64,000 nt of DNA, taken from NCBI RefSeq assembly GCF_039543825.1, contig NZ_BAABKM010000002.1, positions 590,133 through 654,132 of the forward strand, read 5' to 3'. This document shows positions 1 through 7,974 of this stretch, piece by piece (within the stretch, counting starts at the first letter, position 1; the number at the start of each line of letters is the position of its first letter). A program made the position numbers and the translations under genes. A model generated the notes under the pieces. That model saw only the letters and a list, made by a program, of their open reading frames with translations. It was not told the origin of the DNA and did not search any database. This DNA comes from Nocardioides conyzicola (GTDB lineage: Bacteria; Actinomycetota; Actinomycetes; Propionibacteriales; Nocardioidaceae).

Positions 1-19
1 AGACCTTGGGGTAGGTCAT
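1..19 (-). CDS. ileS: Isoleucyl-tRNA synthetase, 5' end only
   Basis: Only the first six codons (MTYPKV) lie in the window, reading leftward from an ATG at 19-17; the rest is beyond the edge. The identity rests on context: a T-box leader lies directly upstream, and in Actinobacteria such leaders characteristically precede ileS. A ribosome binding site (AGGAG) sits about 9 nt before the ATG. The product would charge tRNA-Ile with isoleucine in the cytoplasm. The assignment is an inference, because six residues cannot identify a protein. Confidence 0.7.
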
Positions 20-190
20 CGGTGGCATCTCCTGCGGGTGTCGTGTCTCGGACACGAGGACGACGTGAGCCGCGGTACCACCTCGCTTGACCCCTCCCCG
101 AGGGAAGGAGACCACTCGTTCACGGCTGTGACGGGCCTACCCGTCCGGTTCTACTGAGCTTTCGCTGTTCTTCCGGAGGCTCACCGCTGA
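20..190 (-). promoter_or_regulatory. T-box riboswitch leader of ileS
   Basis: Read on the minus strand, positions 84-71 contain the T-box core GGTGGTACCGCG, flanked by short AGC/GCT arms that form the antisequestrator. A C/G-rich hairpin (about 109-92, stem III-like) precedes it. A perfect 7-bp hairpin (57-51 with 47-41) lies between the T-box and the start. The sequence TGCCACC just before the ATG can pair with the T-box GGTGGTA, which would hide the start region. That fits the translational T-box type known for actinobacterial ileS: uncharged tRNA-Ile stabilises the antisequestrator and opens translation. I could not place the specifier codon with confidence; stem I appears very short. The 5' end of the transcript is approximate. 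Confidence 0.85.
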
Positions 191-286
191 TGACGGCTCA
201 GACGCCTGTGTCGCAAGCGTACGGCGTGCGCGTGACGACCTGCCAATCGGTTCTCCTGCGCAGGTTGCGCGGCCCGTCGTACGGGG

Positions 287-292
287 TAGGAC
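287..292 (+). promoter_or_regulatory. -10 box of a leaderless promoter (membrane protein at 299)
   Basis: TAGGAC lies 6 nt before the GTG at 299. It lacks the final T of the usual TANNNT form, so it is weaker than the other examples in this window. Confidence 0.4.
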
Positions 293-298
293 GCCGCC

Positions 299-1012
299 GT
301 GGGACGAGCGGACTCGCGGAGACGACCGGCGCGGCAGCGACGACCGACGCGCACGCCCAGCCCTCCGGCCGGCCGCGGTCCTCGTCTGCCGCGCGGTCTC
401 CCCCGAGCGATCGTGGTGCTGGCCACGGCGGTCGCGTGCGGGGCCATCGTGGCGATCGCCGCGACCGAAGAGCTCGACCTGCTCTGGGTCGTCCTCGGCG
501 CCGACGTCGCCGTCGGCCTCGGCCTCGCCACCACGGTCGGGCTCCTCAGCCCGCTGGGCGCGACGGCGCCCATGATGACCGCCATCCTCCGCAGCGGTGG
601 CCTCGTCGCCCTCGCCCAGCTCGTCGTCGGGTGCCTGGCGACCCCCCTGGCGCGGGTGCCCGGCGAGGACTTCGACTGGGGATGGTTCGGCGTGCCGGTG
701 CTCGCGGTCCTGATGGTCGCCCTCTCGGTGCCCTCCGCCCTGCTGACCTGGTGGCTGGTGGCGCTGCCCGTGGCCGCCATCGTGCGCGGACTGCCCCGCG
801 TGCGACGCGGTGACGGTCGAGCCGTCGTGGAGGTGGCGTTCTCCCTGCTGCTGCTGGAGATCGTGGCTCTCGTCGTGGCGCAGACCGGGTCGGAGCGGTG
901 GGGGTGGACAGTCTGGCCGATCGTGGCCGTGGGCGCCGCGATCGTGCTGACGGTCGCCGCGCTCGCCGCGATCGGATACCTGGCTGCGTTCCGGCACTCC
1001 CGCGTGATCTAG
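299..1012 (+). CDS. Putative integral membrane protein
   Basis: A protein of 237 residues that I do not recognise. The first 36 residues are rich in Arg and Pro and probably cytoplasmic or disordered. About six hydrophobic segments follow, near residues 37-55, 61-84, 92-115, 128-160, 178-197 and 205-228. No catalytic motif is visible. The GTG at 299 is chosen because a TAGGAC -10-like box lies 6 nt upstream, but a later start just before the first membrane segment (around 410) is possible. It is transcribed away from ileS, and the DinB gene begins 8 bp after its stop, so the two may be co-transcribed. The function is unknown. Confidence 0.6.
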   Translation: MGRADSRRRPARQRRPTRTPSPPAGRGPRLPRGLPRAIVVLATAVACGAIVAIAATEELDLLWVVLGADVAVGLGLATTVGLLSPLGATAPMMTAILRSGGLVALAQLVVGCLATPLARVPGEDFDWGWFGVPVLAVLMVALSVPSALLTWWLVALPVAAIVRGLPRVRRGDGRAVVEVAFSLLLLEIVALVVAQTGSERWGWTVWPIVAVGAAIVLTVAALAAIGYLAAFRHSRVI

Positions 1013-1019
1013 TCGGCCC

Positions 1020-1517
1020 ATGACCGACGACACCCCCAGCCGCGGCGAGGAAGCCGTCCTGCAGGAGTACCTCGACCACTTCCGGGGCGTGTTCGAGCGC
1101 CAGTGCGCGGACCTCGACGCCGAGCAGCTCGCCACCCGGTCGGTGCCGCCGTCGACGCTGTCGCTGCTGGGCCTGCTGCGGCACCTGGCAGCCGTCGAGT
1201 ACTCGTGGTGGCGCCGCGTCATGGACCGCCACCTGGAGCTGCCCAAGATGTGGGGCAAGGACGAGCACCGCGACGCCGACTTCGACGGCGCGGTCGCCGA
1301 CGACGCGGTCGTGGCGGAGGCGTGGGCCGCCTGGCGGGCCGAGGTCGCCTACGGCCGGGAGTTCCAGCAGAGCCACCCGATGGACCACCTCGGGCAGCAC
1401 GACGACGGCGACCTCGAGATGCGCGAGGTCGTCGTCCACCTGATCGAGGAGTACGCCCGCCACTGCGGCCACGCCGACCTGCTGCGCGAGCGCATCGACG
1501 GGCGGACCGGTCACTAG
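1020..1517 (+). CDS. DinB/DUF664 family protein (mycothiol-transferase-like)
   Basis: A protein of 165 residues with the four-helix DinB/DUF664 pattern. [15 protein letters not shown] (about residues 54-68) and [18 protein letters not shown] (about 142-159) carry the conserved His residues that bind a metal in this fold. Family members act as thiol transferases. In Actinobacteria many use mycothiol, which fits the mshB gene at 15458-16381 in this window. The particular substrate cannot be read from sequence. The ATG at 1020 begins 8 bp after the upstream stop. The C-terminal GRTGH ends 33 bp before dapD, which has its own promoter inside that gap. Confidence 0.8.
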   Translation: MTDDTPSRGEEAVLQEYLDHFRGVFERQCADLDAEQLATRSVPPSTLSLLGLLRHLAAVEYSWWRRVMDRHLELPKMWGKDEHRDADFDGAVADDAVVAEAWAAWRAEVAYGREFQQSHPMDHLGQHDDGDLEMREVVVHLIEEYARHCGHADLLRERIDGRTGH

Positions 1518-1536
1518 CGGCGGCGTACGACGGCCC

Positions 1537-1542
1537 TAGGCT
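1537..1542 (+). promoter_or_regulatory. -10 box of leaderless dapD promoter
   Basis: TAGGCT is followed by 7 nt and then the GTG of dapD. Transcription from it would begin at or next to the start codon, so the mRNA should lack a 5' leader; no Shine-Dalgarno sequence precedes the GTG. Confidence 0.7.
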
Positions 1543-1549
1543 CAGACCC

Positions 1550-2509
1550 GTGACTGCGACTCCGACGACTGCCTGGGGCTTCGGCCTCGCCACCCTCGAC
1601 GCCGCCGGCACCGTGCTGGACGTGTGGTTCCCCCAGCCGGCGCTCGGCGAGAAGCCGGCCGACGAGCTCGTGCCGGCCGACCTGGGCCGCCTGCAGGGCC
1701 GCGACGAGGACCGCGGCGTGTCCCGCGAGATCCTGCTGGTCGAGATCGCCGACCTGCAGGCCGCGCCCACCACGACCGAGGACGTCTGGCTGCGGCTGCA
1801 CCTGCTCTCCTCGCGGCTCGTCGTCCCGCACTCGGTCAACCTCGACGGGATCTTCGGCCTGCTGAGCAACGTCGTGTGGACCAGCGCCGGCGCCTGTGCG
1901 GTCGAGGGCTTCGAGCTGACCCGGGCGCGGCTGCGCGCCAACGGCCGGCACCTGACGGTCTTCGGGATCGACAAGTTCCCCCGGATGGTCGACTACGTCG
2001 TGCCGGCCGGCGTCCGGATCGCCGACGCCGACCGGGTCCGCCTCGGCGCGCACCTCGCCGAGGGCACGACGGTCATGCACGAGGGGTTCGTCAACTACAA
2101 CGCGGGCACCCTCGGTGCGAGCATGGTCGAGGGCCGGATCTCCGCGGGCGTGGTGGTCGGCGAGGGCTCCGACGTCGGCGGCGGGGCCTCGATCATGGGC
2201 ACCCTCTCCGGCGGCGGCAAGCAGGTCATCTCGATCGGCGAGCGGTGCCTCCTCGGCGCCAACTCCGGCATCGGCATCTCGCTCGGCGACGACTGCGTCG
2301 TCGAGGCGGGCTGCTACATCACGGCCGGCACCAAGGTGACCGTCGCCGACACCGACCCGGCGCACAGCAAGACGCAGGTGATCAAGGCGGTCGAGCTGTC
2401 GGGCCAGAGCAACATCCTCTTCCGCCGCAACTCCGTGACCGGCACCATCGAGGCCGTCCCGTGGAAGAGCTCGGCCATCGAGCTCAACGCGGCCCTGCAC
2501 GCCAACTGA
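1550..2509 (+). CDS. dapD: 2,3,4,5-tetrahydropyridine-2,6-dicarboxylate N-succinyltransferase
   Basis: DapD transfers succinate from succinyl-CoA to tetrahydrodipicolinate in the succinylase branch of the diaminopimelate/lysine pathway. The 319-residue protein has the actinobacterial length. Its N-terminal domain is followed by a left-handed beta-helix of hexapeptide repeats, with clear turns such as [20 protein letters not shown] and [14 protein letters not shown], and the C-terminal part reads [20 protein letters not shown]. The GTG at 1550 is preferred because it begins the conserved protein and has TAGGCT 7 nt upstream. The same frame is open further upstream, but that stretch is Arg/Pro-rich shadow of the DinB gene. 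The next enzyme of this branch, dapC, lies at 6482-7594 on the other strand. Confidence 0.95.
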   Translation: MTATPTTAWGFGLATLDAAGTVLDVWFPQPALGEKPADELVPADLGRLQGRDEDRGVSREILLVEIADLQAAPTTTEDVWLRLHLLSSRLVVPHSVNLDGIFGLLSNVVWTSAGACAVEGFELTRARLRANGRHLTVFGIDKFPRMVDYVVPAGVRIADADRVRLGAHLAEGTTVMHEGFVNYNAGTLGASMVEGRISAGVVVGEGSDVGGGASIMGTLSGGGKQVISIGERCLLGANSGIGISLGDDCVVEAGCYITAGTKVTVADTDPAHSKTQVIKAVELSGQSNILFRRNSVTGTIEAVPWKSSAIELNAALHAN

Positions 2510-2555
2510 GCGCCTGCGTGCTCGCCGCCTTGGCACGCCTCCGCACACTGGCTGC

Positions 2556-3518
2556 ATGAAGTTCCGCACGGGCGTGGCCCTGGTCGGCCTCGCCGGTGTC
2601 GGCGCCGCCGTGTTCGTCGGGTACGGCGTGCTGCGCCAGGTCGCGCCGATCCTCCAGCCCGACGAGTGCACCGCCGAGGTCGACGGCCGCAGCGTCACCC
2701 TCGACCCCGAGCAGGCCGAGAACGCCGCGCTGATCACCGCCGTGTCGGTCGACCGGGGCATGCCCGCGCGCGCGGCGACGATCGCCCTCGCGACGGCGTA
2801 CCAGGAGTCCAAGCTCTACAACCTCGAGACCGGCGACCGCGACTCGCTGGGCCTCTTCCAGCAGCGACCGTCGCAGGGCTGGGGCTCGCGGGCGCAGGTC
2901 CTCGACCCCTACTACGCGACCAACGCGTTCTACGACGAGCTCGAGAAGCTCGACGACTACCGGTCGATGCGCGTCACCGTCGCCGCCCAGCGGGTGCAGC
3001 GCTCGGGCTTCCCGGAGGCGTACGCCGACCACGAGGCCGACGCGCGGGTGCTGGCCTCCGCCCTGACCGGCAACTCGCCGCACGCCTTCAGCTGCCGTCT
3101 CCGCGGCACCCCCGAGACCACCTCGGCCAAGCTGAGGGGCTCCGGCCTGACCGGGCGCGCCGAGGTCGTCCGGCACGAGGTCGACGAGGTCTTCGACAAC
3201 CCGCCGCTGGGCGGGTTCGCGCCCGGCGGCGTACGGACCGGCCACATGAAGGGCTCGGCCCACTACGAGGGTCGCGCCGTGGACATCTTCGTGCGGCCGA
3301 TCAGCGCCGAGAACAAGATCCGCGGCTGGGCGATCGCGCACTACCTGGTGGCCCAAGCGGACCGTCTCGACATCAAGACCGTCATCTTCGACGGCCGCAT
3401 CTGGACGGCCGGGCGCAAGTCCGGCGACGGTTGGCGCACCTATGTGCCGCCCGAGACGTCCGGCGACCGCGCGATCCTCGAGCACCGCGACCACGTCCAC
3501 GTCGACGTGTTCCCGTAG
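2556..3518 (+). CDS. Membrane-anchored two-domain cell-wall hydrolase (lysozyme-like plus M15-like)
   Basis: A 320-residue protein with one N-terminal signal or anchor segment (about residues 6-28), so it probably acts outside the membrane. The first domain holds ATAYQESKLYNL and DSLGLFQQRPSQGWG (about 85-113), which resemble the catalytic Glu region of transglycosylase/lysozyme-like proteins. The C-terminal domain (about 205-320) has HYEGRAVDIF and, near the end, HRDHVHVDVF. This gives the His, Asp and His-x-His spacing of zinc D,D-carboxypeptidases of the M15/VanY type. Related actinobacterial proteins are annotated ARB_07466-like. The pairing suggests one protein that handles both glycan and peptide of peptidoglycan, but activity is an inference. 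The ATG lies 46 bp after dapD. Confidence 0.65.
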   Translation: MKFRTGVALVGLAGVGAAVFVGYGVLRQVAPILQPDECTAEVDGRSVTLDPEQAENAALITAVSVDRGMPARAATIALATAYQESKLYNLETGDRDSLGLFQQRPSQGWGSRAQVLDPYYATNAFYDELEKLDDYRSMRVTVAAQRVQRSGFPEAYADHEADARVLASALTGNSPHAFSCRLRGTPETTSAKLRGSGLTGRAEVVRHEVDEVFDNPPLGGFAPGGVRTGHMKGSAHYEGRAVDIFVRPISAENKIRGWAIAHYLVAQADRLDIKTVIFDGRIWTAGRKSGDGWRTYVPPETSGDRAILEHRDHVHVDVFP

Positions 3519-3603
3519 CCGCGACGCAGTTGTGGAGAACCGGCTGCGGATCATCGACGACCGGCGCATCCTGGACGTGAGCATCCACCACTGGAGACCG
3601 ACG

Positions 3604-3786
3604 ATGTGCACCCATTCACCGACCTGCCCGGACACCGACTCCGCCGACTGCTGCACCGCCCAGGTGATCGCCGACCACCACGGCGACCAGGGCTGGTGCC
3701 GGTTGTGCAACGGCGTCATCCTCTTCGACGACGGGCACTACCTGACGCCGGACGGGCACGACGAGACCATCGCGCTGTCCGCCTGA
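3604..3786 (+). CDS. DUF5999 family small protein
   Basis: A 60-residue protein starting MCTHSPTCPDTDSADC, matching the actinobacterial DUF5999 pattern: Cys/His-rich start, then WCRLCNGVILFDDGHYLTPDG. Conserved Cys and His residues near the N terminus could bind a metal, but no function is established for the family. The ATG at 3604 is chosen because the family begins with MC; the frame is open upstream but without resemblance to it. It ends exactly where the convergent tyrA gene ends: the TGA at 3784-3786 abuts the tyrA stop at 3787. Confidence 0.75.
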   Translation: MCTHSPTCPDTDSADCCTAQVIADHHGDQGWCRLCNGVILFDDGHYLTPDGHDETIALSA

Positions 3787-4773
3787 TCAGAAGACGCGGT
3801 TGAGCGCTCCGCGCTGGAGCCGGTAGCCGTCCGCGTCCGTGCCCACGACCAGCCAGCCGTCCTCGCCGTGCTCGACGAGGACCTCGTTGGTGGCGTCGAC
3901 CGGCAGCGTGCTGGTCTGCGGGGCGTCGACCAGGTAGGTGTCGCGCACGTTCTCCGAGGCGGCGAACCACGCCTCCAGGTCCGGCTTGTCGGCCGCGTCG
4001 AGCAGCGACTGGAGCTCGGTGAGGCGCTCGATGGCGGCGGCCAGCGACGCGGCGACCGCGCGGCGGTTGTCGGCGACCATGTTGGCCGTCCGGGCGGAGT
4101 TGTGCCCGCCGACGCGGGTGCCGTCACGGAACGACCCGGCGGCCATGGCGGCCGCCGTCCAGGGGTGGTCGCTGGCGCCGAGGTCGGTCAGGAGCTCGTT
4201 GGCGAGCACATGCGGCAGGTGGCTGACGCTCGCCACGACCCGGTCGTGCACCGTCGGCCGCAGCACGGCGACATGGGCGTCGAAGTGCGTCGACAGGAAG
4301 CCGATCACGTCGCGGACGGCCGCAGCCGGCGTGGCCTCGACCGCGGTGACCGCCCAGGTCACGCCGACGAGCAGGTCGGCGCCGGTCGCGCCGAAGCCGC
4401 TGAGCTCGGACCCGGCCATCGGGTGGCACCCGACGAAGCGATCGGCCAGACCGGCTCCGGCGGCCAGCTCGTGCACGGGCTCCTTCACGCTCCCGACGTC
4501 CCACACGAGGGCATCGGGGCGCGCGTACGCCGCGATCGTGCCCAGCGACGGCTCCATCACGTCGAGCGGCACGGCGAGCACCACGACGTCGGCGCCGGCG
4601 AGCCACTCACCGAGCTCGTCGTGGACCTCGAGACGGGCCTCGGCGGCGAGGCTCCGGGTCGTCGGGTCGGGGTCGTACCCCTCGACGTCGAGGCCCGCAG
4701 CGGCCAGGCGGAGCGCGATCGAGCCGCCGATGAGGCCGAGCCCCAGCACGGCGACCCGCTGCCGGTCAGCCAT
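3787..4773 (-). CDS. tyrA: Prephenate dehydrogenase
   Basis: TyrA oxidatively decarboxylates prephenate to 4-hydroxyphenylpyruvate, the last committed step to tyrosine. The 328-residue protein begins with a Rossmann motif, VAVLGLGLIGGS (residues 8-19). It carries the family motif GCHPMAGSE (about 113-121) and the downstream DGTRVGGHNSART region. The C terminus (about 285-328) is a short extension of unclear function. The ATG at 4773 lies inside the end of pheA (8-bp overlap), so translation is probably coupled. It is the last gene of the minus-strand run fdxA-dapC-(ACT-like)-pheA-tyrA, where every junction is an overlap or a 1-bp gap. Confidence 0.9.
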   Translation of the reverse strand: MADRQRVAVLGLGLIGGSIALRLAAAGLDVEGYDPDPTTRSLAAEARLEVHDELGEWLAGADVVVLAVPLDVMEPSLGTIAAYARPDALVWDVGSVKEPVHELAAGAGLADRFVGCHPMAGSELSGFGATGADLLVGVTWAVTAVEATPAAAVRDVIGFLSTHFDAHVAVLRPTVHDRVVASVSHLPHVLANELLTDLGASDHPWTAAAMAAGSFRDGTRVGGHNSARTANMVADNRRAVAASLAAAIERLTELQSLLDAADKPDLEAWFAASENVRDTYLVDAPQTSTLPVDATNEVLVEHGEDGWLVVGTDADGYRLQRGALNRVF

Positions 4774-5641
4774 CGACCGTCATCCGTCGCGGCAGCGATC
4801 GGGTTGCGGGAGTGACGTGGCGGACGTGCCCCGACAGGCGGCCCAGGTTGGCGACGGTCGCGCCGGTCCCGCGGATCGCGCCGAGGAGCCCGGAGTGCGC
4901 GGCCGCCTCGTCCATCCCCTCGACGAAGAGCAGGAAGAGGAACTCTCGGTCGCTGTGGGCGATCGGCCGGGCCAGGATGTTGACCAGGTTGAGCCCGGCC
5001 TCCCGGATCGGCGAGAGGACGGACAGCAGGGCACCGGCCTCGTTGTGCTGCGGCACGACCGCCAGCAGCAGCACCGACGCGTCGGTCGCCGACTGCACCG
5101 GGTCGACCCGCTGTCCGGGCGACACGACCTTGCCGAACTGGGTCGCGGCGCCGACGACGTCCTCGACGCCGCGGTCCACGACCTCGAGACCGTAGAGGTC
5201 GCCGCACAGCGGGGCGGCGATGGCCATCTCCCCGTCGGCGAGCGTCCGGCAGGCCTCGGCGGTCGACGAGGCCGCGCGGGTCGCGAGACCCTGCGCCTGC
5301 ACGAACGCCGAGCACTGCGCCAGCGCATGGGGGTGGCTCACGATGACCCGCGGGGTCGACGAGTCCGGCTTCACGAAGGCATCGAACGTCACGGGGACGG
5401 TGGTGTCGGCGACGATGGTGGCGTCGACCGATCCCAGCAACGCGTCCCAGGTGGGCAGCACGAGGCCGTGCACCGAGTTGTCGACGGGTACGACGGCCGC
5501 GTCGATCTCGCCGGCGCCGAGCGCGTCGATCGCGACCGCCTGGGTCGACAGCGCGATCAGCTCCGCGTCGGGGCACAGGTCGAGGGCGGCACCGTGCGTG
5601 AAGGTGCCGATCGGCCCGAGGTAGCCGACCCTGGCGGTCAC
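4766..5641 (-). CDS. pheA: Prephenate dehydratase with ACT domain (motifs diverged)
   Basis: PheA converts prephenate to phenylpyruvate for phenylalanine synthesis. The dehydratase domain is recognisable from GYLGPIGTF (about residues 5-13) and VDNSVHGLVLPTWDALL. An ACT domain (about 190-275) contains the GALLSVL motif. Two usual signatures are altered: the catalytic TRF triad reads TQF (in ATQFGKV), and the phenylalanine-binding ESRP motif reads LARP. The enzyme may therefore differ in activity or feedback control. The GTG at 5641 is chosen because it starts 1 bp after the upstream stop and begins the conserved TARVGYLGP; an in-frame ATG at 5689 would overlap that gene. Length is 291 residues. 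Confidence 0.85.
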   Translation of the reverse strand: MTARVGYLGPIGTFTHGAALDLCPDAELIALSTQAVAIDALGAGEIDAAVVPVDNSVHGLVLPTWDALLGSVDATIVADTTVPVTFDAFVKPDSSTPRVIVSHPHALAQCSAFVQAQGLATRAASSTAEACRTLADGEMAIAAPLCGDLYGLEVVDRGVEDVVGAATQFGKVVSPGQRVDPVQSATDASVLLLAVVPQHNEAGALLSVLSPIREAGLNLVNILARPIAHSDREFLFLLFVEGMDEAAAHSGLLGAIRGTGATVANLGRLSGHVRHVTPATRSLPRRMTVDG

Positions 5642-5642
5642 G

Positions 5643-6485
5643 TCAGGTCCCTGCGGTCGCAGTCGCGATGCTGGCCAGGAAGCGGACACCCACGCCGGCC
5701 GCGCCCAGGTCGCTGACGAGCTGGTCGGCGGCCTCCTGCCCGACGTCGCCGAAGCCCACGAAGAACCGGTGGGAGGCGTCGTCGAGCGCGTCGCTCATCA
5801 GGAAGTCGAGGTCGACCCCGTGCGTCGCGATGATCTGCAGCGCGCTCGCGAGCGTCCCGACCGACTCCGCGGCCGGGCGCAGGGCCAGCCAGTGGTAGTC
5901 GGCGTGGTCGGTCCACAGCCGCGAGATCAGGCCGAAGGACAGGTCGGCTGCGGGACCGAGGTCATGGCGGTGCAGGCCCGCAGGGACCTCGTCGCGGTCC
6001 AGGATCACCGAGCGCGATCCGTCCGCCACGCCCTGGAGCATCACCGCGGTCGGGGTGCCGTCGGCGACCAGCTCGACCTCGACGCCGAGCAGCGGGGCGG
6101 CCTGGGCGACGTCGGCGAACGCGCGGCGGCGGACCCGGACGGGCTTGGAGTGGACCTGCTGGCCGGAGCACCACACCCAGGGGCTCTCGACCGTCACCAC
6201 CTGCACGAGGCGCTGATCGACCGGCAGGTCGTAGAGGGCACGGAGCACCCCGAGGTCGGGCTGCTGGACCTGGTCGATCCGCACGACCGCGTCGACGTCG
6301 GCAGCGAACGCCACCGTCTCGAAGGTCGCGCGACCGCTGGACATCGCGACCACGTGGTCGACGTTGGGCGGGTAGCCGAGCAGGACCGCCAGCCGCATGG
6401 CCAGGGCCGGTGGCTCGTCGACCTCGTAGGCCAGCGTGCGCACCTGGCGCGCCACCAGCCGCGTCGACTCCGTCAGCACCGTCAT
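5643..6485 (-). CDS. ACT-like domain protein in the aromatic amino acid operon
   Basis: A 280-residue protein with no recognised family. Residues about 205-275 align by eye with the ACT domain of the adjacent PheA: GTLASALQIIATHGVDLDFL against GALLSVLSPIREAGLNLVNI, then HRFFVGF against REFLFLLF and a closing helix-strand. The first 200 residues show no dehydratase GPxGTF, NS or TRF motif. It may be a regulatory partner, or a decayed or rebuilt PheA paralogue. Its ATG overlaps the dapC stop by 4 bp (ATGA) and its own stop is 1 bp before pheA, so it is almost certainly translated with them. The function is inferred only from context. Confidence 0.6.
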   Translation of the reverse strand: MTVLTESTRLVARQVRTLAYEVDEPPALAMRLAVLLGYPPNVDHVVAMSSGRATFETVAFAADVDAVVRIDQVQQPDLGVLRALYDLPVDQRLVQVVTVESPWVWCSGQQVHSKPVRVRRRAFADVAQAAPLLGVEVELVADGTPTAVMLQGVADGSRSVILDRDEVPAGLHRHDLGPAADLSFGLISRLWTDHADYHWLALRPAAESVGTLASALQIIATHGVDLDFLMSDALDDASHRFFVGFGDVGQEAADQLVSDLGAAGVGVRFLASIATATAGT

Positions 6486-7594
6486 CGTGCCCTCAACCTC
6501 TCTTCAGCCTTGCCGATCGCGGCGTCGGTCGCCGTGAACGCGACCCGCACGTGCCGCGATCCCGCGACGCCGTAGAACGAGCCAGGCGCCGCCAGGATGC
6601 CGCGGTCGGCGAGCCAGGACATCGTCTCCCAGCAGTCTTCACCACGCGACGACCAGAGGTAGAGCGAGGCCTCGGAGTGGTCGATCCGGAAGCCGGCCGA
6701 CTCCAGTGCCTCGCGCAGCCGGGCGCGGCGCGCGGCGTACCGCGCGTGCTGCTCGACGACGTGCTCGTCGTCGTCGAGCGCCGCCGCCATGGCGGCCTGC
6801 TGCGGGCCGGGCATGATCAGGCCGAGGTTCTTGCGGACGGCGAGCAGCTCGCCGACCAGCGCGGGATCGCCGGCCACGAAGCCGCACCGGTAGCCGGCCA
6901 GGTTGGAGCGCTTCGACAGCGAGTGGACCGCGAGGATGCCGTCGTGGGAGTCGCCGCTGATCGACGGGTGCAGCACCGACAGCGGCGTCGCGTCCCAGGC
7001 GCACTCGAGGTAGCACTCGTCGGACACCAGGATGGTGCCGCGCTCGCGGCACCAGTCGACGACCTTCTTCAGGTGCTCCGGTGGCAGCACCCGTCCGGTC
7101 GGGTTGGCCGGCGAGTTGACCCACAGCAGCGCCGGAGTCTCCGGGCCGAGGGAGGTCAGCGAGTCGGTCGCCACGCCGCGGGCGCCGGCGAGCGCCACGC
7201 CGACGGCGTAGGTCGGGTACGCGAGCTCCGGCCACGCGACCAGGTCTCCCGGGCCGATGCCGAGCTGGCTCGGCAGGGTCGCCACCAGCTCCTTGGAGCC
7301 GATCGTCGGGAGGACCCCGCCGAGGTCCAGACCGGTCACGCCGTGGCGGCGCGCCAGCCAGTCGATGCAGGCCTGCCGCGTCGCGACCGTGCCGATCGTC
7401 AGCGGGTAGCCCGGGGCGTCGGACGCCGCGCTCAGCGCGTCCCGGACGACCGCGGGTGTCGGGTCGACGGGGGTGCCGATGGAGAGGTCGACGATGCCGT
7501 CGGGGTGCGCCCGGGCTCGTTCGGCGTACGCGGTCAGACCGTCCCAGGGGAAGTCGGGCAGTCGTGCCGAGACGCGGTCGAGCCGGGTGATCAG
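6482..7594 (-). CDS. dapC: Succinyldiaminopimelate aminotransferase DapC, probable CTG start
   Basis: A PLP-dependent class I/II aminotransferase of 370 residues that makes N-succinyl-L,L-diaminopimelate in the lysine pathway. The Schiff-base lysine is in [25 protein letters not shown] and SDECYLE are cofactor-pocket motifs, and the C-terminal Arg region is RHVRVAFT. The conserved protein begins at [17 protein letters not shown]. The only usable start there is CTG at 7594, overlapping the fdxA stop as CTGA, with GGAG 8 nt upstream. No ATG, GTG or TTG fits. The fdx-dapC neighbourhood is a familiar actinobacterial arrangement. The next gene overlaps the stop by 4 bp. Confidence 0.85.
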   Translation of the reverse strand: MITRLDRVSARLPDFPWDGLTAYAERARAHPDGIVDLSIGTPVDPTPAVVRDALSAASDAPGYPLTIGTVATRQACIDWLARRHGVTGLDLGGVLPTIGSKELVATLPSQLGIGPGDLVAWPELAYPTYAVGVALAGARGVATDSLTSLGPETPALLWVNSPANPTGRVLPPEHLKKVVDWCRERGTILVSDECYLECAWDATPLSVLHPSISGDSHDGILAVHSLSKRSNLAGYRCGFVAGDPALVGELLAVRKNLGLIMPGPQQAAMAAALDDDEHVVEQHARYAARRARLREALESAGFRIDHSEASLYLWSSRGEDCWETMSWLADRGILAAPGSFYGVAGSRHVRVAFTATDAAIGKAEERLRAR

Positions 7595-7917
7595 TGCTCG
7601 GTCTCCTGCGGAGGCAGCGCGGCGATCAGCGGGTGGTCGTGGTCGATCTCGCCCATCTTGGCGGCGCCACCCGGCGAGCCGAGGTCGTCGAAGAAGTGGA
7701 CGTTGGCCTCGTAGTAGCTCTTGGACTCCTCGGGGACGTCGTCCTCGTAGAAGATCGCCTCGACCGGGCAGACGGGCTCGCAGGCGCCACAGTCGACGCA
7801 CTCGTCGGGGTGGATGTAGAGCATCCGCTTGCCTTCGTAGATGCAGTCGACGGGACACTCGTCAACGCACGCGCGGTCCTTGAGGTCGACGCACGGCTGG
7901 GAGATGACGTAGGTCAC
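7591..7917 (-). CDS. fdxA: Seven-iron ferredoxin (3Fe-4S/4Fe-4S)
   Basis: A small soluble electron carrier of 108 residues. The N-terminal part has [19 protein letters not shown], supplying the 3Fe-4S cluster ligands. The second motif, [16 protein letters not shown], supplies the 4Fe-4S ligands; both lie within the first 60 residues, as in FdxA/FdxC proteins. The GTG at 7917 follows a strong AGGAGG about 5 nt upstream. It is the first gene of the operon and its stop overlaps the probable dapC CTG. The promoter is the minus-strand TAGGCT at 7963-7958, giving a leader of about 34 nt. Its electron partner is not indicated by context. Confidence 0.92.
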   Translation of the reverse strand: MTYVISQPCVDLKDRACVDECPVDCIYEGKRMLYIHPDECVDCGACEPVCPVEAIFYEDDVPEESKSYYEANVHFFDDLGSPGGAAKMGEIDHDHPLIAALPPQETEH

Positions 7918-7957
7918 CGGTTCCTCCTGGAGACAAGACTGGGAGACGGTCGAGCAC

Positions 7958-7967
7958 AGCCTAGTAT
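7958..7967. promoter_or_regulatory. Bidirectional promoter with TA-sharing -10 boxes (fdxA / GNAT)
   Basis: AGCCTAGTAT contains two opposing -10 hexamers: TAGGCT on the minus strand (7963-7958, for fdxA) and TAGTAT on the plus strand (7962-7967, for the GNAT gene at 7975). They overlap at TA 7962-7963. The plus-strand transcript would be leaderless (7 nt to the GTG); the minus-strand one has a leader with a Shine-Dalgarno site. Confidence 0.7.
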
Positions 7968-7974
7968 CCCCACC

